From: an uncultured Campylobacter sp.
GTDB taxonomy: Bacteria > Campylobacterota > Campylobacteria > Campylobacterales > Campylobacteraceae
Length of the DNA: 6,072 bases
Reading direction: 5' to 3'
Assembly: GCF_938018035.1 (NCBI RefSeq)
Contig: NZ_CALIJF010000347.1
Span: 1-6,072 of the forward strand
The position numbers and the translations under genes are program-made. Below are positions 1 to 5,323 of the stretch, piece by piece (positions within the stretch are counted from its first letter, which is position 1; every line of letters begins with the position of its first letter). The notes below the pieces were generated by a model. The model was not told where the DNA came from, did no database searches, and saw only the letters and a program-made list of their open reading frames with translations.

Positions 1-9
1 ATTTAAATT

Positions 10-471
10 TTATCTTCTGCCCTCTTTTTTAGCCCTGACCGCCTCATAAAGCTCGTCGATCGAGGTCGCGGACGAGCCCGAATATTTCTGCGCCGCTTGC
101 ATGGTCTTTTTGCCCCATTTACCATCAATCATCACACCGTAGCCACCGAACATCAAACTTCGCTGGATATAATAGACTTTATCTTGCTGCGTCATATTTT
201 GTTGCTTCTGCACTTCGCGCTCAGCATCTTTTGCCTGCTCACTTTTATAAACAGCATCAGCCGTAAAGTATGCTAGCACTAAAGCTCCAGCGATCGGAAC
301 GACAAGGGTAACAAATCTATTATTTACGTTAGAAGTCAAGCCTTCTAAAAATGCCTTTGCAACGCAAAACACTATAAAGCCCGGAATAAAAACGAGAACG
401 GCATTGAAGCCACCACCTATCACGTATGCGAGCATACAGACTAAAATAATAGCTACAAGCCCCTCACCCAA
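10..471 (-). CDS. Small membrane protein with C-terminal peptidoglycan-binding-like segment
   Basis: This encodes about 153 residues with no recognised gene name. Residues 5-40 are almost entirely hydrophobic with a Gly-rich turn near 19-22, probably a pair of membrane segments. A second hydrophobic stretch lies at about 53-72. A charged Glu/Lys/Gln-rich linker (75-97) follows. Residues 97-131 resemble the PG_binding_1 (PGBD-like) fold: an IQRSL helix, GGYGVMIDGKWGKKT in place of the family's LGY-x-IDG-x-(Y/W/F)G-x-xT core, then an AAQKY helix. I infer a membrane-anchored protein whose C-terminal domain may contact the cell wall; its side of the membrane is not established. No catalytic domain is visible. 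The start is weak: TTG at 471-469 is the only standard start near the N-terminus, and it lacks a clear Shine-Dalgarno sequence. An internal ATG at 435-433 (residue 13) would truncate the first membrane segment. The gene is real with fair confidence; its 5' end is not settled. Confidence 0.62.
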   Translation of the reverse strand: MGEGLVAIILVCMLAYVIGGGFNAVLVFIPGFIVFCVAKAFLEGLTSNVNNRFVTLVVPIAGALVLAYFTADAVYKSEQAKDAEREVQKQQNMTQQDKVYYIQRSLMFGGYGVMIDGKWGKKTMQAAQKYSGSSATSIDELYEAVRAKKEGRR

Positions 472-531
472 ACCGCTACCGGCAAGAAAGCCTAGGAAAA
501 ATTTATAATTTATCTTTTAAAATTTAAGTAA

Positions 532-570
532 TGTAATTCTTCAAAATTTAAATTTAATCAGAGAATTACA
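532..570. repeat. 9-bp inverted repeat flanking an AAATTTAAATTT palindrome
   Basis: TGTAATTCT (532-540) is matched by its exact reverse complement AGAATTACA (562-570), with a 21-nt spacer holding the palindrome AAATTTAAATTT (544-555). It lies 60-100 nt upstream of the downstream membrane-protein gene. It could be an operator or simply chance in AT-rich DNA. No regulator can be named from the sequence. Confidence 0.3.
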
Positions 571-575
571 AAATT

Positions 576-597
576 TATCCCCGCCAATAGACGGCGG
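576..597 (-). terminator. Probable hairpin terminator after the zinc-ribbon gene
   Basis: Read on the minus strand, CCGCC-GTCTATT-GGCGG forms a 5-bp all-GC stem with a 7-nt loop (597-581), starting 9 nt past the stop codon of the zinc-ribbon gene. It is followed by GGATAAATTTTG. The U-tract is short and displaced, so this is a weak intrinsic terminator at best. Confidence 0.42.
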
Positions 598-605
598 AAC
601 ATAGG

Positions 606-902
606 TTACTTAACGTGCTTCATGATCCTATGAAATTGCGGACTATGATCTCGCGCCATAAAAATAGACCCAATGATACCTAACACGCCGATACCCAAGA
701 CGATATAAAATAGAGTACCGCTATCCTTGGTAAAAGCCCCTCCAAAGAACAGCCAAAGTATAGAAATAAGAAGCGTCTTTAACCAGGGTCTGCTATAAGA
801 GATCTCCGCCTGACATCCGCTACATACGACCGCACCGTATTTGATGTCGCCCTTGCCGCAAAAAGGACATTCCAAATATTCCTCTTGTTCATTCTCTTCC
901 AT
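606..902 (-). CDS. Small zinc-ribbon membrane protein, function unknown
   Basis: This encodes a 98-residue protein. After an acidic N-terminus (MEENEQEEYLE) comes a four-cysteine zinc ribbon: CPFC at residues 12-15 and CSGC at 27-30. The two CxxC knuckles are separated by 11 residues and should bind one structural zinc. Two hydrophobic segments follow, at about 41-57 and 62-82, and then a short basic, His-containing tail (HRIMKHVK). The layout suggests a cytoplasmic ribbon tethered to the membrane by a helical hairpin. Such small 'zinc-ribbon plus TM' proteins are common and mostly uncharacterised, so I assign no function. The ATG at 902-900 is well supported: AAGGAG (913-908) lies 5 nt upstream, and a TATAAT box sits further up. 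The gene is preceded by the hairpin that ends the rpsF-ssb-rpsR operon and followed by a GC-stem hairpin, so it is probably transcribed alone. Confidence 0.8.
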   Translation of the reverse strand: MEENEQEEYLECPFCGKGDIKYGAVVCSGCQAEISYSRPWLKTLLISILWLFFGGAFTKDSGTLFYIVLGIGVLGIIGSIFMARDHSPQFHRIMKHVK

Positions 903-931
903 AATTTCTCCTTTGAAAAAATATGGGTGAA

Positions 932-937
932 ATTATA
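932..937 (-). promoter_or_regulatory. Putative sigma-70 -10 box for the zinc-ribbon gene
   Basis: On the minus strand, TATAAT (937-932) lies inside the run TTATATATATAAT. Upstream (about 987-951) are phased T-rich stretches (ATTTT, TAATTTTTT, AAATTTT) at roughly 10-nt intervals. That is the arrangement known for Campylobacter vegetative promoters, which use periodic T tracts in place of a clear -35 box. The predicted start near 925 gives a leader of about 22 nt containing the AAGGAG ribosome binding site. Confidence 0.5.
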
Positions 938-986
938 TATATAAGAGCGAGCTTAAAATTTAAAAAATTAGAATTTAAAATGAGAT

Positions 987-1015
987 AATTTTAGCGGCTC
1001 TACGCCGCTAAAATT
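987..1015 (-). terminator. Perfect 11-bp hairpin closing the rpsF-ssb-rpsR operon
   Basis: AATTTTAGCGG (987-997) and CCGCTAAAATT (1005-1015) are exact reverse complements around a 7-nt loop. Position 1015 is also the last base of the rpsR stop codon, so the hairpin begins at the end of the gene. The stem is nearly symmetric on both strands. The U-rich side is on the 5' arm and the 3' flank is TATCTCATTTT, so it is not a classical GC-stem plus U-tract terminator. It could equally act as an mRNA 3'-end stabiliser. Confidence 0.55.
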
Positions 1016-1275
1016 TAAAGATTTTCGAATGGATTTGTGACTACGTCTTTGCGATCGACGATGTAAGGTATAAGGGCTGCTTGGCGCGCACGCTTGATAG
1101 CCTTTTCTACCATCTCTTGGTATTTTTTGCTAGTGCCGGTTAAGCGGCGCGGCATAATCTTAAAGCGCTCGCTTAGGCAGTGCTTTAGCAGCGCCGTGTC
1201 CTTATAATCGATAAATTCGATCTTTGCCTCCGTAAATTTGCAATACTTCCTAGTATATTTTCTCTTATCTGCCAT
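1015..1275 (-). CDS. rpsR: 30S ribosomal protein S18
   Basis: This encodes 86 residues, a usual length for S18. Family hallmarks are present in order: a basic N-terminus with KYTRKYCKF (residues 6-14, including the typical Cys12), IDYKDTALLKHCLSERFKIMPRR (the conserved IDYKD-x-x-LL ... SE-x-x-KI-x-PRR core), LTGTSKKYQ, then AIKRARQAALIPY near 59-71. S18 binds 16S rRNA in the platform of the small subunit as a heterodimer with S6, whose gene starts the same operon. The ATG at 1275-1273 is preceded by AAGGAA (1286-1281) with 5-nt spacing. The gene follows ssb after only 13 nt, and the Shine-Dalgarno site falls within that gap. The C-terminus continues for about 15 residues past the conserved core (DRKDVVTNPFENL). 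A perfect hairpin follows the stop, making this the last gene of the operon. Confidence 0.97.
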   Translation of the reverse strand: MADKRKYTRKYCKFTEAKIEFIDYKDTALLKHCLSERFKIMPRRLTGTSKKYQEMVEKAIKRARQAALIPYIVDRKDVVTNPFENL

Positions 1276-1288
1276 GATTTTTCCTTAA

Positions 1289-1888
1289 TTAAAATGGGAT
1301 CGTGTCGTTGCCGTCATCGTATTTATCGGCATCGACGTCGACTTCTGGAATCGTGCTTTCGTAACTCTGCTCTTTTTGTTTAGGTGCGTTGTAATCGTTT
1401 TTTGCGCCTCTAGAATTTGAGTTTTGTCTATTAGCATAGCTATTTCCGCCGCCGTAATTACCGCCGCTATAGTTAGAATTTCCTCCGCCGTAGCCGCCGG
1501 AGCTTCCGCCATAATTGCCGCCCTCGTAATTACCGCCTTGATTATAGCCGCCGCTTCCACCTTGATTGCTTCCTAGCATCTCCATAGTATCTACGCTAAT
1601 GGAGTGCTTGCTTCGGTTCTGTCCGTTTTGATCCTGCCACTGATCTAGCTTTAAGCGGCCTTCGATCAAAATTTTACTGCCTTTTCGCAAGTATTGGTTT
1701 GCGATCTCAGCCGTACGACCGAAAAAATCTATGTCTATAAAGCACGTTTCTTCGCGTTTCTCGCCGTTTGAGCTATTGTATCTGCGTGTAACGGCGATGC
1801 CGGTTTTGCCTACGGCGGTACCCGTTTGCAGATATCTAAGCTCGATATCTCGGGTTAAATTACCTACCAAAACTACTTTATTGAACAT
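1289..1888 (-). CDS. ssb: Single-stranded DNA-binding protein
   Basis: This encodes 199 residues. Residues 1-105 form the bacterial SSB OB fold: MFNKVVLVGNLTRDIELRY at the start, the VTRRYNSSNGEKREET loop, FFGRTAEIANQYLRKGSKILIEG (about 55-77) and W84 with the QDQNGQNRSKH segment. Compared with E. coli SSB, the tryptophan at position 54 is replaced by Cys49, while the Phe60 and Trp88 equivalents (F56, W84) are kept; this substitution looks ordinary for the epsilon group. Residues 107-150 are a Gly/Asn/Tyr-rich disordered linker, followed by a polar stretch and the acidic tip DDGNDTIPF (191-199), the conserved tail that recruits replication and repair proteins. The product is expected to be a tetramer that coats single-stranded DNA. 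The ATG at 1888-1886 has AAAGGA about 6 nt upstream, overlapping the rpsF stop codon. The gene sits 10 nt after rpsF and 13 nt before rpsR, so the three are co-transcribed. Confidence 0.97.
   Translation of the reverse strand: MFNKVVLVGNLTRDIELRYLQTGTAVGKTGIAVTRRYNSSNGEKREETCFIDIDFFGRTAEIANQYLRKGSKILIEGRLKLDQWQDQNGQNRSKHSISVDTMEMLGSNQGGSGGYNQGGNYEGGNYGGSSGGYGGGNSNYSGGNYGGGNSYANRQNSNSRGAKNDYNAPKQKEQSYESTIPEVDVDADKYDDGNDTIPF
1442..1561 (-). repeat. Gly-rich low-complexity repeat encoding the SSB linker
   Basis: Irregular repeats of units such as GGNYEGGNYGG, GGYGGGN and SGGNYGGGN encode SSB residues 110-149. On the plus strand they appear as scattered ccgcc/ccgcct blocks separated by taatta or tagcc. 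All units are multiples of three bases, so expansion or contraction would alter linker length without shifting the frame. Alternative-frame open stretches here are a by-product of the low complexity. Confidence 0.7.
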
Positions 1889-1898
1889 ATTTTATCCT

Positions 1899-2312
1899 TT
1901 ATTCGCCCTCTTTGGCTGCTTCTTCAGGCTCTTTTGGCTCTACCGGCGCTTTTGGCTCGCGCTCTTTTTTCGCAGGGCTTAGTTTGATACCTTTGCTTAG
2001 CTTGTCCCAAGCGGAAATTTCGCGCTTAGTCTCATATTTGACGGTCAAAAATCTAATGATATCTTCGGTGATACGCAGATTTCTAACAAGCTCGGAGATC
2101 AAGCTCGGCTCGGCTTTAAAATAGATTACGAAATAAACTCCGCGCTCATATTTGTCGATCTTATAGGCTAGCTTTCTAGCGCCCATTTCGATCACGGAAG
2201 CGATCTCTCCGCCGTTTTTGGTTATGATTTCTTTGACGAAATCGACTTTTGTTTTAACTTCATCGTCTGTAAGCGTGGGCTTAACGATGAATAAAACCTC
2301 GTAGTTTCTCAT
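1899..2312 (-). CDS. rpsF: 30S ribosomal protein S6
   Basis: This encodes 137 residues. The S6 ferredoxin-like fold covers about residues 1-97: MRNYEVLFIVKPTLTDDEV at the start, GGEIASVIEMGARKLAYKIDKYERGVYFVIYF (34-65, matching the family's G-x-RKLAY-I-K-x-x-x-G-Y-x-x-x-F signature) and LVRNLRITEDIIRFLTVK (75-92). The C-terminal 40 residues are a Lys/Glu/Pro-rich tail (KKEREPKAPVEPKEPEE) ending in KEGE, longer than the roughly 100-residue minimal S6 and probably disordered. S6 pairs with S18 (rpsR in this operon) on the 16S rRNA platform. The ATG at 2312-2310 has AAGGAG (2323-2318) 5 nt upstream. It is the first gene of rpsF-ssb-rpsR. An 84-nt gap separates it from holA, holding a possible promoter and a hairpin that may serve in feedback control. 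Confidence 0.97.
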   Translation of the reverse strand: MRNYEVLFIVKPTLTDDEVKTKVDFVKEIITKNGGEIASVIEMGARKLAYKIDKYERGVYFVIYFKAEPSLISELVRNLRITEDIIRFLTVKYETKREISAWDKLSKGIKLSPAKKEREPKAPVEPKEPEEAAKEGE

Positions 2313-2334
2313 AAATTCTCCTTATGGATTTTAG

Positions 2335-2359
2335 CTCGCAAACGGTGTCTGCGGGCAAG
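2335..2359 (-). promoter_or_regulatory. Leader hairpin upstream of rpsF, possible S6:S18 autoregulatory site
   Basis: On the minus strand GCAGAC (2352-2347), loop ACC and GTTTGC (2343-2338) form a 6-bp stem including one G-U pair. It can be extended below a CCC bulge by CTT pairing with GAG (2359-2357 with 2337-2335). The structure ends 12 nt before the rpsF AAGGAG. Leaders of rpsF genes in many bacteria are known to contain an S6:S18-binding hairpin with a conserved CCG in a bulge. CCG occurs here both next to the bulge and in ACACCG. Identity with that motif is inference only. Confidence 0.33.
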
Positions 2360-2382
2360 GATTTTGCAAAAAATGCGAAGAG

Positions 2383-2388
2383 ATATTA
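2383..2388 (-). promoter_or_regulatory. Possible -10 box for the rpsF operon
   Basis: TAATAT (2388-2383, minus strand) lies 71 nt upstream of the rpsF ATG and just after the holA stop, with T/A-rich sequence (AAATATTAAG, AAATTTTAG) upstream. A start near 2376 would give a leader of about 64 nt containing the hairpin. Other candidates (TAAAAT at 2333-2328, CAAAAT at 2366-2361) cannot be excluded. No terminator is visible after holA, so read-through from the upstream genes is also likely. Confidence 0.3.
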
Positions 2389-2396
2389 CTAAAATT

Positions 2397-3401
2397 TCAC
2401 TTAATATTTGCTTTTTGCCCGAGCGAACTTAGCAGCATGCGCTGTAACCTCAAAAACGACGCAAGCAAAAGCTCATCCTTCGCTACGTTTTTTTCGCTTT
2501 TGAGTTCAAATTCCAAATCGTTTAAGTGAGCAAAAATTTTATAAAACGTCCGTGTAGAAAAGCTAGTGGCGTAGCGCTGCATCTGTGCGGCTACGGAAGG
2601 GGGCGGCTGATAGCCTAAAACCGCCTTAAAATCAAATCTGCCGTTTATTTTTACATAAGCATGCAGACGAAAAATTCTATAAATCAAGCGGTAGAAATAA
2701 TTTATCAGCTCCATCTCGTTGTATCCGCCGCCCAGAGCCATTTTGTAAAAATCTACGCGAAAGTCGCAAAGACCAAAAATTTTATCAAAAAGCTCGTCGT
2801 AGCTTACCTCGCTAAGGCCATAAACCATCAAATTTACGTTTTGCAGGTTAAGCTCAAGTCCCAGACTTGCAAATTTTTCTATCTCGCTCGCGCTTAGGCT
2901 CAGGCTTTCGTTGTGGATGGCGTAGATCCTGCTAAGTGCAGCAGTGTTTGTAAAAAGCCCGCACATCTCGCATTTTTGCGCAAGCAGCGCTATGGCTTCG
3001 TTTACGCCCGAGGGCTTGAAAAACCTCACTTCGTTTCGTTCAAATTCCTTGATAAAATCCGCACTCACCGAAATTTCGCTATCGTTTAGCTCATAAATTA
3101 GATGATTGTTCGCGTCCGCCTTGCACAGCGCGATGAGCCTTCGCAGCTCATCTTTTTTGATGAGCGAGGCGGTTTTGATATGAAGCGTGTTGCTACCGCC
3201 GAAAAGCGAGGGCTCCAAGAAGCTTCGCGCCTGCTCAAAATCATACTCCAAAAAATACAAACTCAAAAAATTTTCCGCGGCGTAAATTTGCTTCAATCGC
3301 TGCGCGTAAAGCTCGTTTGAAAAATCGTCTCCGCCGCGCAAAAGCACGAAATTAGGCACCTTCCCACTTGCGATAAGCCCGTCAAATTCTTTTCTATACA
3401 T
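2397..3401 (-). CDS. holA: DNA polymerase III subunit delta
   Basis: This encodes 334 residues, the usual length for the clamp-loader delta subunit, which opens the beta sliding clamp during loading at the replication fork. Visible matches are the N-terminal strand and helix VPNFVLLRGGDDFSNELYAQRLKQIY (15-40, equivalent to the family's LL-x-G-x-(D/E)-x-F start); a degenerate AAA+-like region with LFGG (66-69) and FFKPSG (127-132); and a C-terminal helical collar with LINYFYRLIYRIFRLHAYVK, LGYQPPPSVAAQMQRYATSF (262-281) and LNDLEFELKSEKNVAKDELLLASFLRL (293-319). The last matches the family's 'D-x-x-lK-x-g...e-x-x-ll' helix near the end. As expected for delta, no functional Walker A motif is seen. 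The ATG at 3401-3399 overlaps the rnr stop by one base (TGATG), which favours coupled translation; the only Shine-Dalgarno-like sequence is a weak AAGAAGA. Gene order agrees with epsilonproteobacterial genomes. The family is fast-evolving, so the call rests on overall pattern plus context. Confidence 0.88.
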   Translation of the reverse strand: MYRKEFDGLIASGKVPNFVLLRGGDDFSNELYAQRLKQIYAAENFLSLYFLEYDFEQARSFLEPSLFGGSNTLHIKTASLIKKDELRRLIALCKADANNHLIYELNDSEISVSADFIKEFERNEVRFFKPSGVNEAIALLAQKCEMCGLFTNTAALSRIYAIHNESLSLSASEIEKFASLGLELNLQNVNLMVYGLSEVSYDELFDKIFGLCDFRVDFYKMALGGGYNEMELINYFYRLIYRIFRLHAYVKINGRFDFKAVLGYQPPPSVAAQMQRYATSFSTRTFYKIFAHLNDLEFELKSEKNVAKDELLLASFLRLQRMLLSSLGQKANIK

Positions 3402-5323
3402 CAGATCTTCTTTACCACCCTGCCTAAAATCACTCCGCTAGCGATGTTTGCGTCCGTAAGCTCGACTAGTACGGGCGTTAAAATGTCGCCGGCGAAATTT
3501 GAAACTAAAATTTTAGCTCCCTTTAGCTTGTCGTCTAGCTTTGCGGTGACGGAATTTCCGTTTTCGTCGATGTAGCAGCGAAATTTTTTGCCCAAATTTT
3601 CTGCGGCCCAGCGCGCAAATTTTCGGTCCATAAAATCAAACGCGACCTTGTCCGCTTCGCGCTCTAGCTCGTTTAGCCGCGCGCACGTCGCGTCGATGTT
3701 TAAAAGCAGGTAATTATAAAATTTTTCATCCCCCCTCATCTGCGCCTTTAGCAATCGGTGCAAAATGAGATCGGAATAGCGCCTGATCGGGCTTGTAAAG
3801 TGCGTGTAGTTATCAAATCCGAGCCCGAAATGCCCGCGCGATTCGGATCCGTACTCGGCGCGCTTTTGAGCCTTGATGATGAGCTTATCGACCTCCTCGC
3901 GGATACCCATAGTATCGGCTTGCGCTTGGATTTCGCCGATCATCTTAGCAAGGTTGCTCTGATACGGCGCGTCGATGCCGAACAGCGCCAGATCGTCAAG
4001 CAGCGCGTAAATTTTTTTAAGCTCCGCCGAGCCGTGATTTCTAAAAACGCCCCGCTCGATGCGCGCCGCAGCGGCTTTATTGGCTAGCAGCATACAATCC
4101 TCGATGAGCTTGTGCGACGGAGTGTCGGTCTCAAAGCGAGTGGAGTTTATTAGGCCGCGCTCATCAAGCGTGATGCGAAGCTCCTTGGTGCGGAAATCAA
4201 ATCCGCGCTTTAGCCTCGCGCGGCGCAGGCGCTCGCAAATTTCATTAAGCGGCAAGAGCCAGCTTAAAATTTCAGGCTCGCACGCCTTGCGAGTGCGTAA
4301 AATTTCATCGACCTCGTCGTAATCGTAGCGGCGTTTTGATCTTATAATCGCTTCGAAAAGCTCCTGCTTTTGCGGGTTTAAATTTTCATCTAAAGCGATT
4401 TTAAAAACAAAGGCCAGCCTCGGCAGATCAGGCATCAACGAGCAGATATTTTCGCTAAGCTCGCGCGGCAGCATCGGTACGGAGCGGTGCGGGAAATAGA
4501 TCGAAAAGCCACGAAATTTCGCCTCCTTATCGATAGGCGAGTATTCGCTTACGTATTCGCTTACGTCGGCGATCGCGACGTAAAGCGTGCGCTCTTTTAC
4601 GTCAAAATAGATCGCGTCGTCGAAGTCCTTGGCGTCGATGGGATCGATAGTGCAAAAGGGCAGATGCTGCAAATCTACGCGCTGCGGATACAGCGCCTCG
4701 TCCACTTCGCTGCCGAAGCTCGCGGCTTGTTGCTTGCACGCTTCGTTAAATTCGTCGTTTTTATCGTAGATCGCCAAAGAAATTTTCTCATCGACGAAGG
4801 GATCGGATAAGCTTCCGATCACCTCGGTGATCTCATTCGTTAGATTATCAATCTTTAAAAGGGTGTTTGCGGGCAGCTGCTTTAGCGATTTTTGCGTGGC
4901 TTTGAGCGGATTTGCGAGGCCGGTTTTGACGTTCACGCCTAAAATTTCGCGCCCGAAGCTTTTGGTATAAACCACGCTCGTTAAAAACGCGGGCTTGACG
5001 CACATCAGCACCTTTGCGTGCAGACGGGATTTTTTTGAGCTTAAAATTTTTGCTAGGATCAGATCGCCCAGATGCACGCCGCTTAGATATCTGTTTTCGA
5101 TGATGAGATCTGCCTTGAAGCGATCGTCGAAGCTTTGTAGATAGCCCGTACCGTCGCGCGCGATGTCGAGCCTGCCGAAAACATAGCCGTCGTTTAGATA
5201 GAGCTTGCCTTTGTGCACGCTGATAGCACCGATATTTAGGAGGTTGCGCACGAGCTCCTTTTGCTCGCCGCTAAGATCCTTTTCAAATACGCCCGAGTTA
5301 AAGGCGCGCAGGAACTCTTTCAT
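3401..5323 (-). CDS. rnr: Ribonuclease R (RNB-family 3'-5' exoribonuclease)
   Basis: This encodes 640 residues, shorter than the roughly 800-residue E. coli RNase R. The short N-terminus is followed by two cold-shock-like OB domains: about 46-92 (YVFGRLDIARDGTGYLQSF) and 128-187. The RNB catalytic domain covers about 212-550. It contains TIDPIDAKDFDDAI (225-238), whose D227, D233, D235 and D236 match the metal-binding aspartates of the family; GFSIYFPHRSVPMLP (272-286) with the conserved Tyr276; and HFTSPIRRYSDLILHR (508-523) with the catalytic-site arginines. The enzyme should degrade structured RNA processively from the 3' end in the cytoplasm. The final 75 residues occupy the place of the S1 domain but match it poorly. 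The ATG at 5323-5321 overlaps the upstream stop by 4 nt (ATGA), with only a weak AAAGG some 12 nt upstream, so translation is probably coupled. The 3' end overlaps holA by one base. Confidence 0.95.
   Translation of the reverse strand: MKEFLRAFNSGVFEKDLSGEQKELVRNLLNIGAISVHKGKLYLNDGYVFGRLDIARDGTGYLQSFDDRFKADLIIENRYLSGVHLGDLILAKILSSKKSRLHAKVLMCVKPAFLTSVVYTKSFGREILGVNVKTGLANPLKATQKSLKQLPANTLLKIDNLTNEITEVIGSLSDPFVDEKISLAIYDKNDEFNEACKQQAASFGSEVDEALYPQRVDLQHLPFCTIDPIDAKDFDDAIYFDVKERTLYVAIADVSEYVSEYSPIDKEAKFRGFSIYFPHRSVPMLPRELSENICSLMPDLPRLAFVFKIALDENLNPQKQELFEAIIRSKRRYDYDEVDEILRTRKACEPEILSWLLPLNEICERLRRARLKRGFDFRTKELRITLDERGLINSTRFETDTPSHKLIEDCMLLANKAAAARIERGVFRNHGSAELKKIYALLDDLALFGIDAPYQSNLAKMIGEIQAQADTMGIREEVDKLIIKAQKRAEYGSESRGHFGLGFDNYTHFTSPIRRYSDLILHRLLKAQMRGDEKFYNYLLLNIDATCARLNELEREADKVAFDFMDRKFARWAAENLGKKFRCYIDENGNSVTAKLDDKLKGAKILVSNFAGDILTPVLVELTDANIASGVILGRVVKKI

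Noticed and set aside
1285..1560. 91-residue Ala/Ile/Thr-rich frame overlapping ssb
   Set aside because: It is an alternative frame of the Gly-rich linker repeat; its composition is a by-product of the low-complexity DNA.
1731..2124. Plus-strand frames opposite ssb and rpsF (83 and 70 residues)
   Set aside because: They are antisense to two firmly identified genes and show no features of their own.
2362..2371. Palindrome TTTTGCAAAA in the holA-rpsF gap as a terminator
   Set aside because: It has no loop of useful size, no GC stem and no following U-tract, so it is unlikely to stop transcription.
2661..3320. Plus-strand frames opposite holA (78 and 72 residues)
   Set aside because: They are antisense shadows with no Shine-Dalgarno support and no domain-like pattern.
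3730..3735. Run of six C (GGGGGG on the coding strand) inside rnr, as a possible phase-variable tract
   Set aside because: Campylobacter contingency tracts usually have eight or more G/C and lie in surface-structure genes. Six bases in a housekeeping gene is too short, and the frame is intact.
3758..4810. Several plus-strand open frames of 87-109 residues opposite rnr
   Set aside because: rnr carries all catalytic motifs in the opposite strand. These frames have no ribosome binding sites or recognisable domains and reflect GC-rich antisense shadowing.
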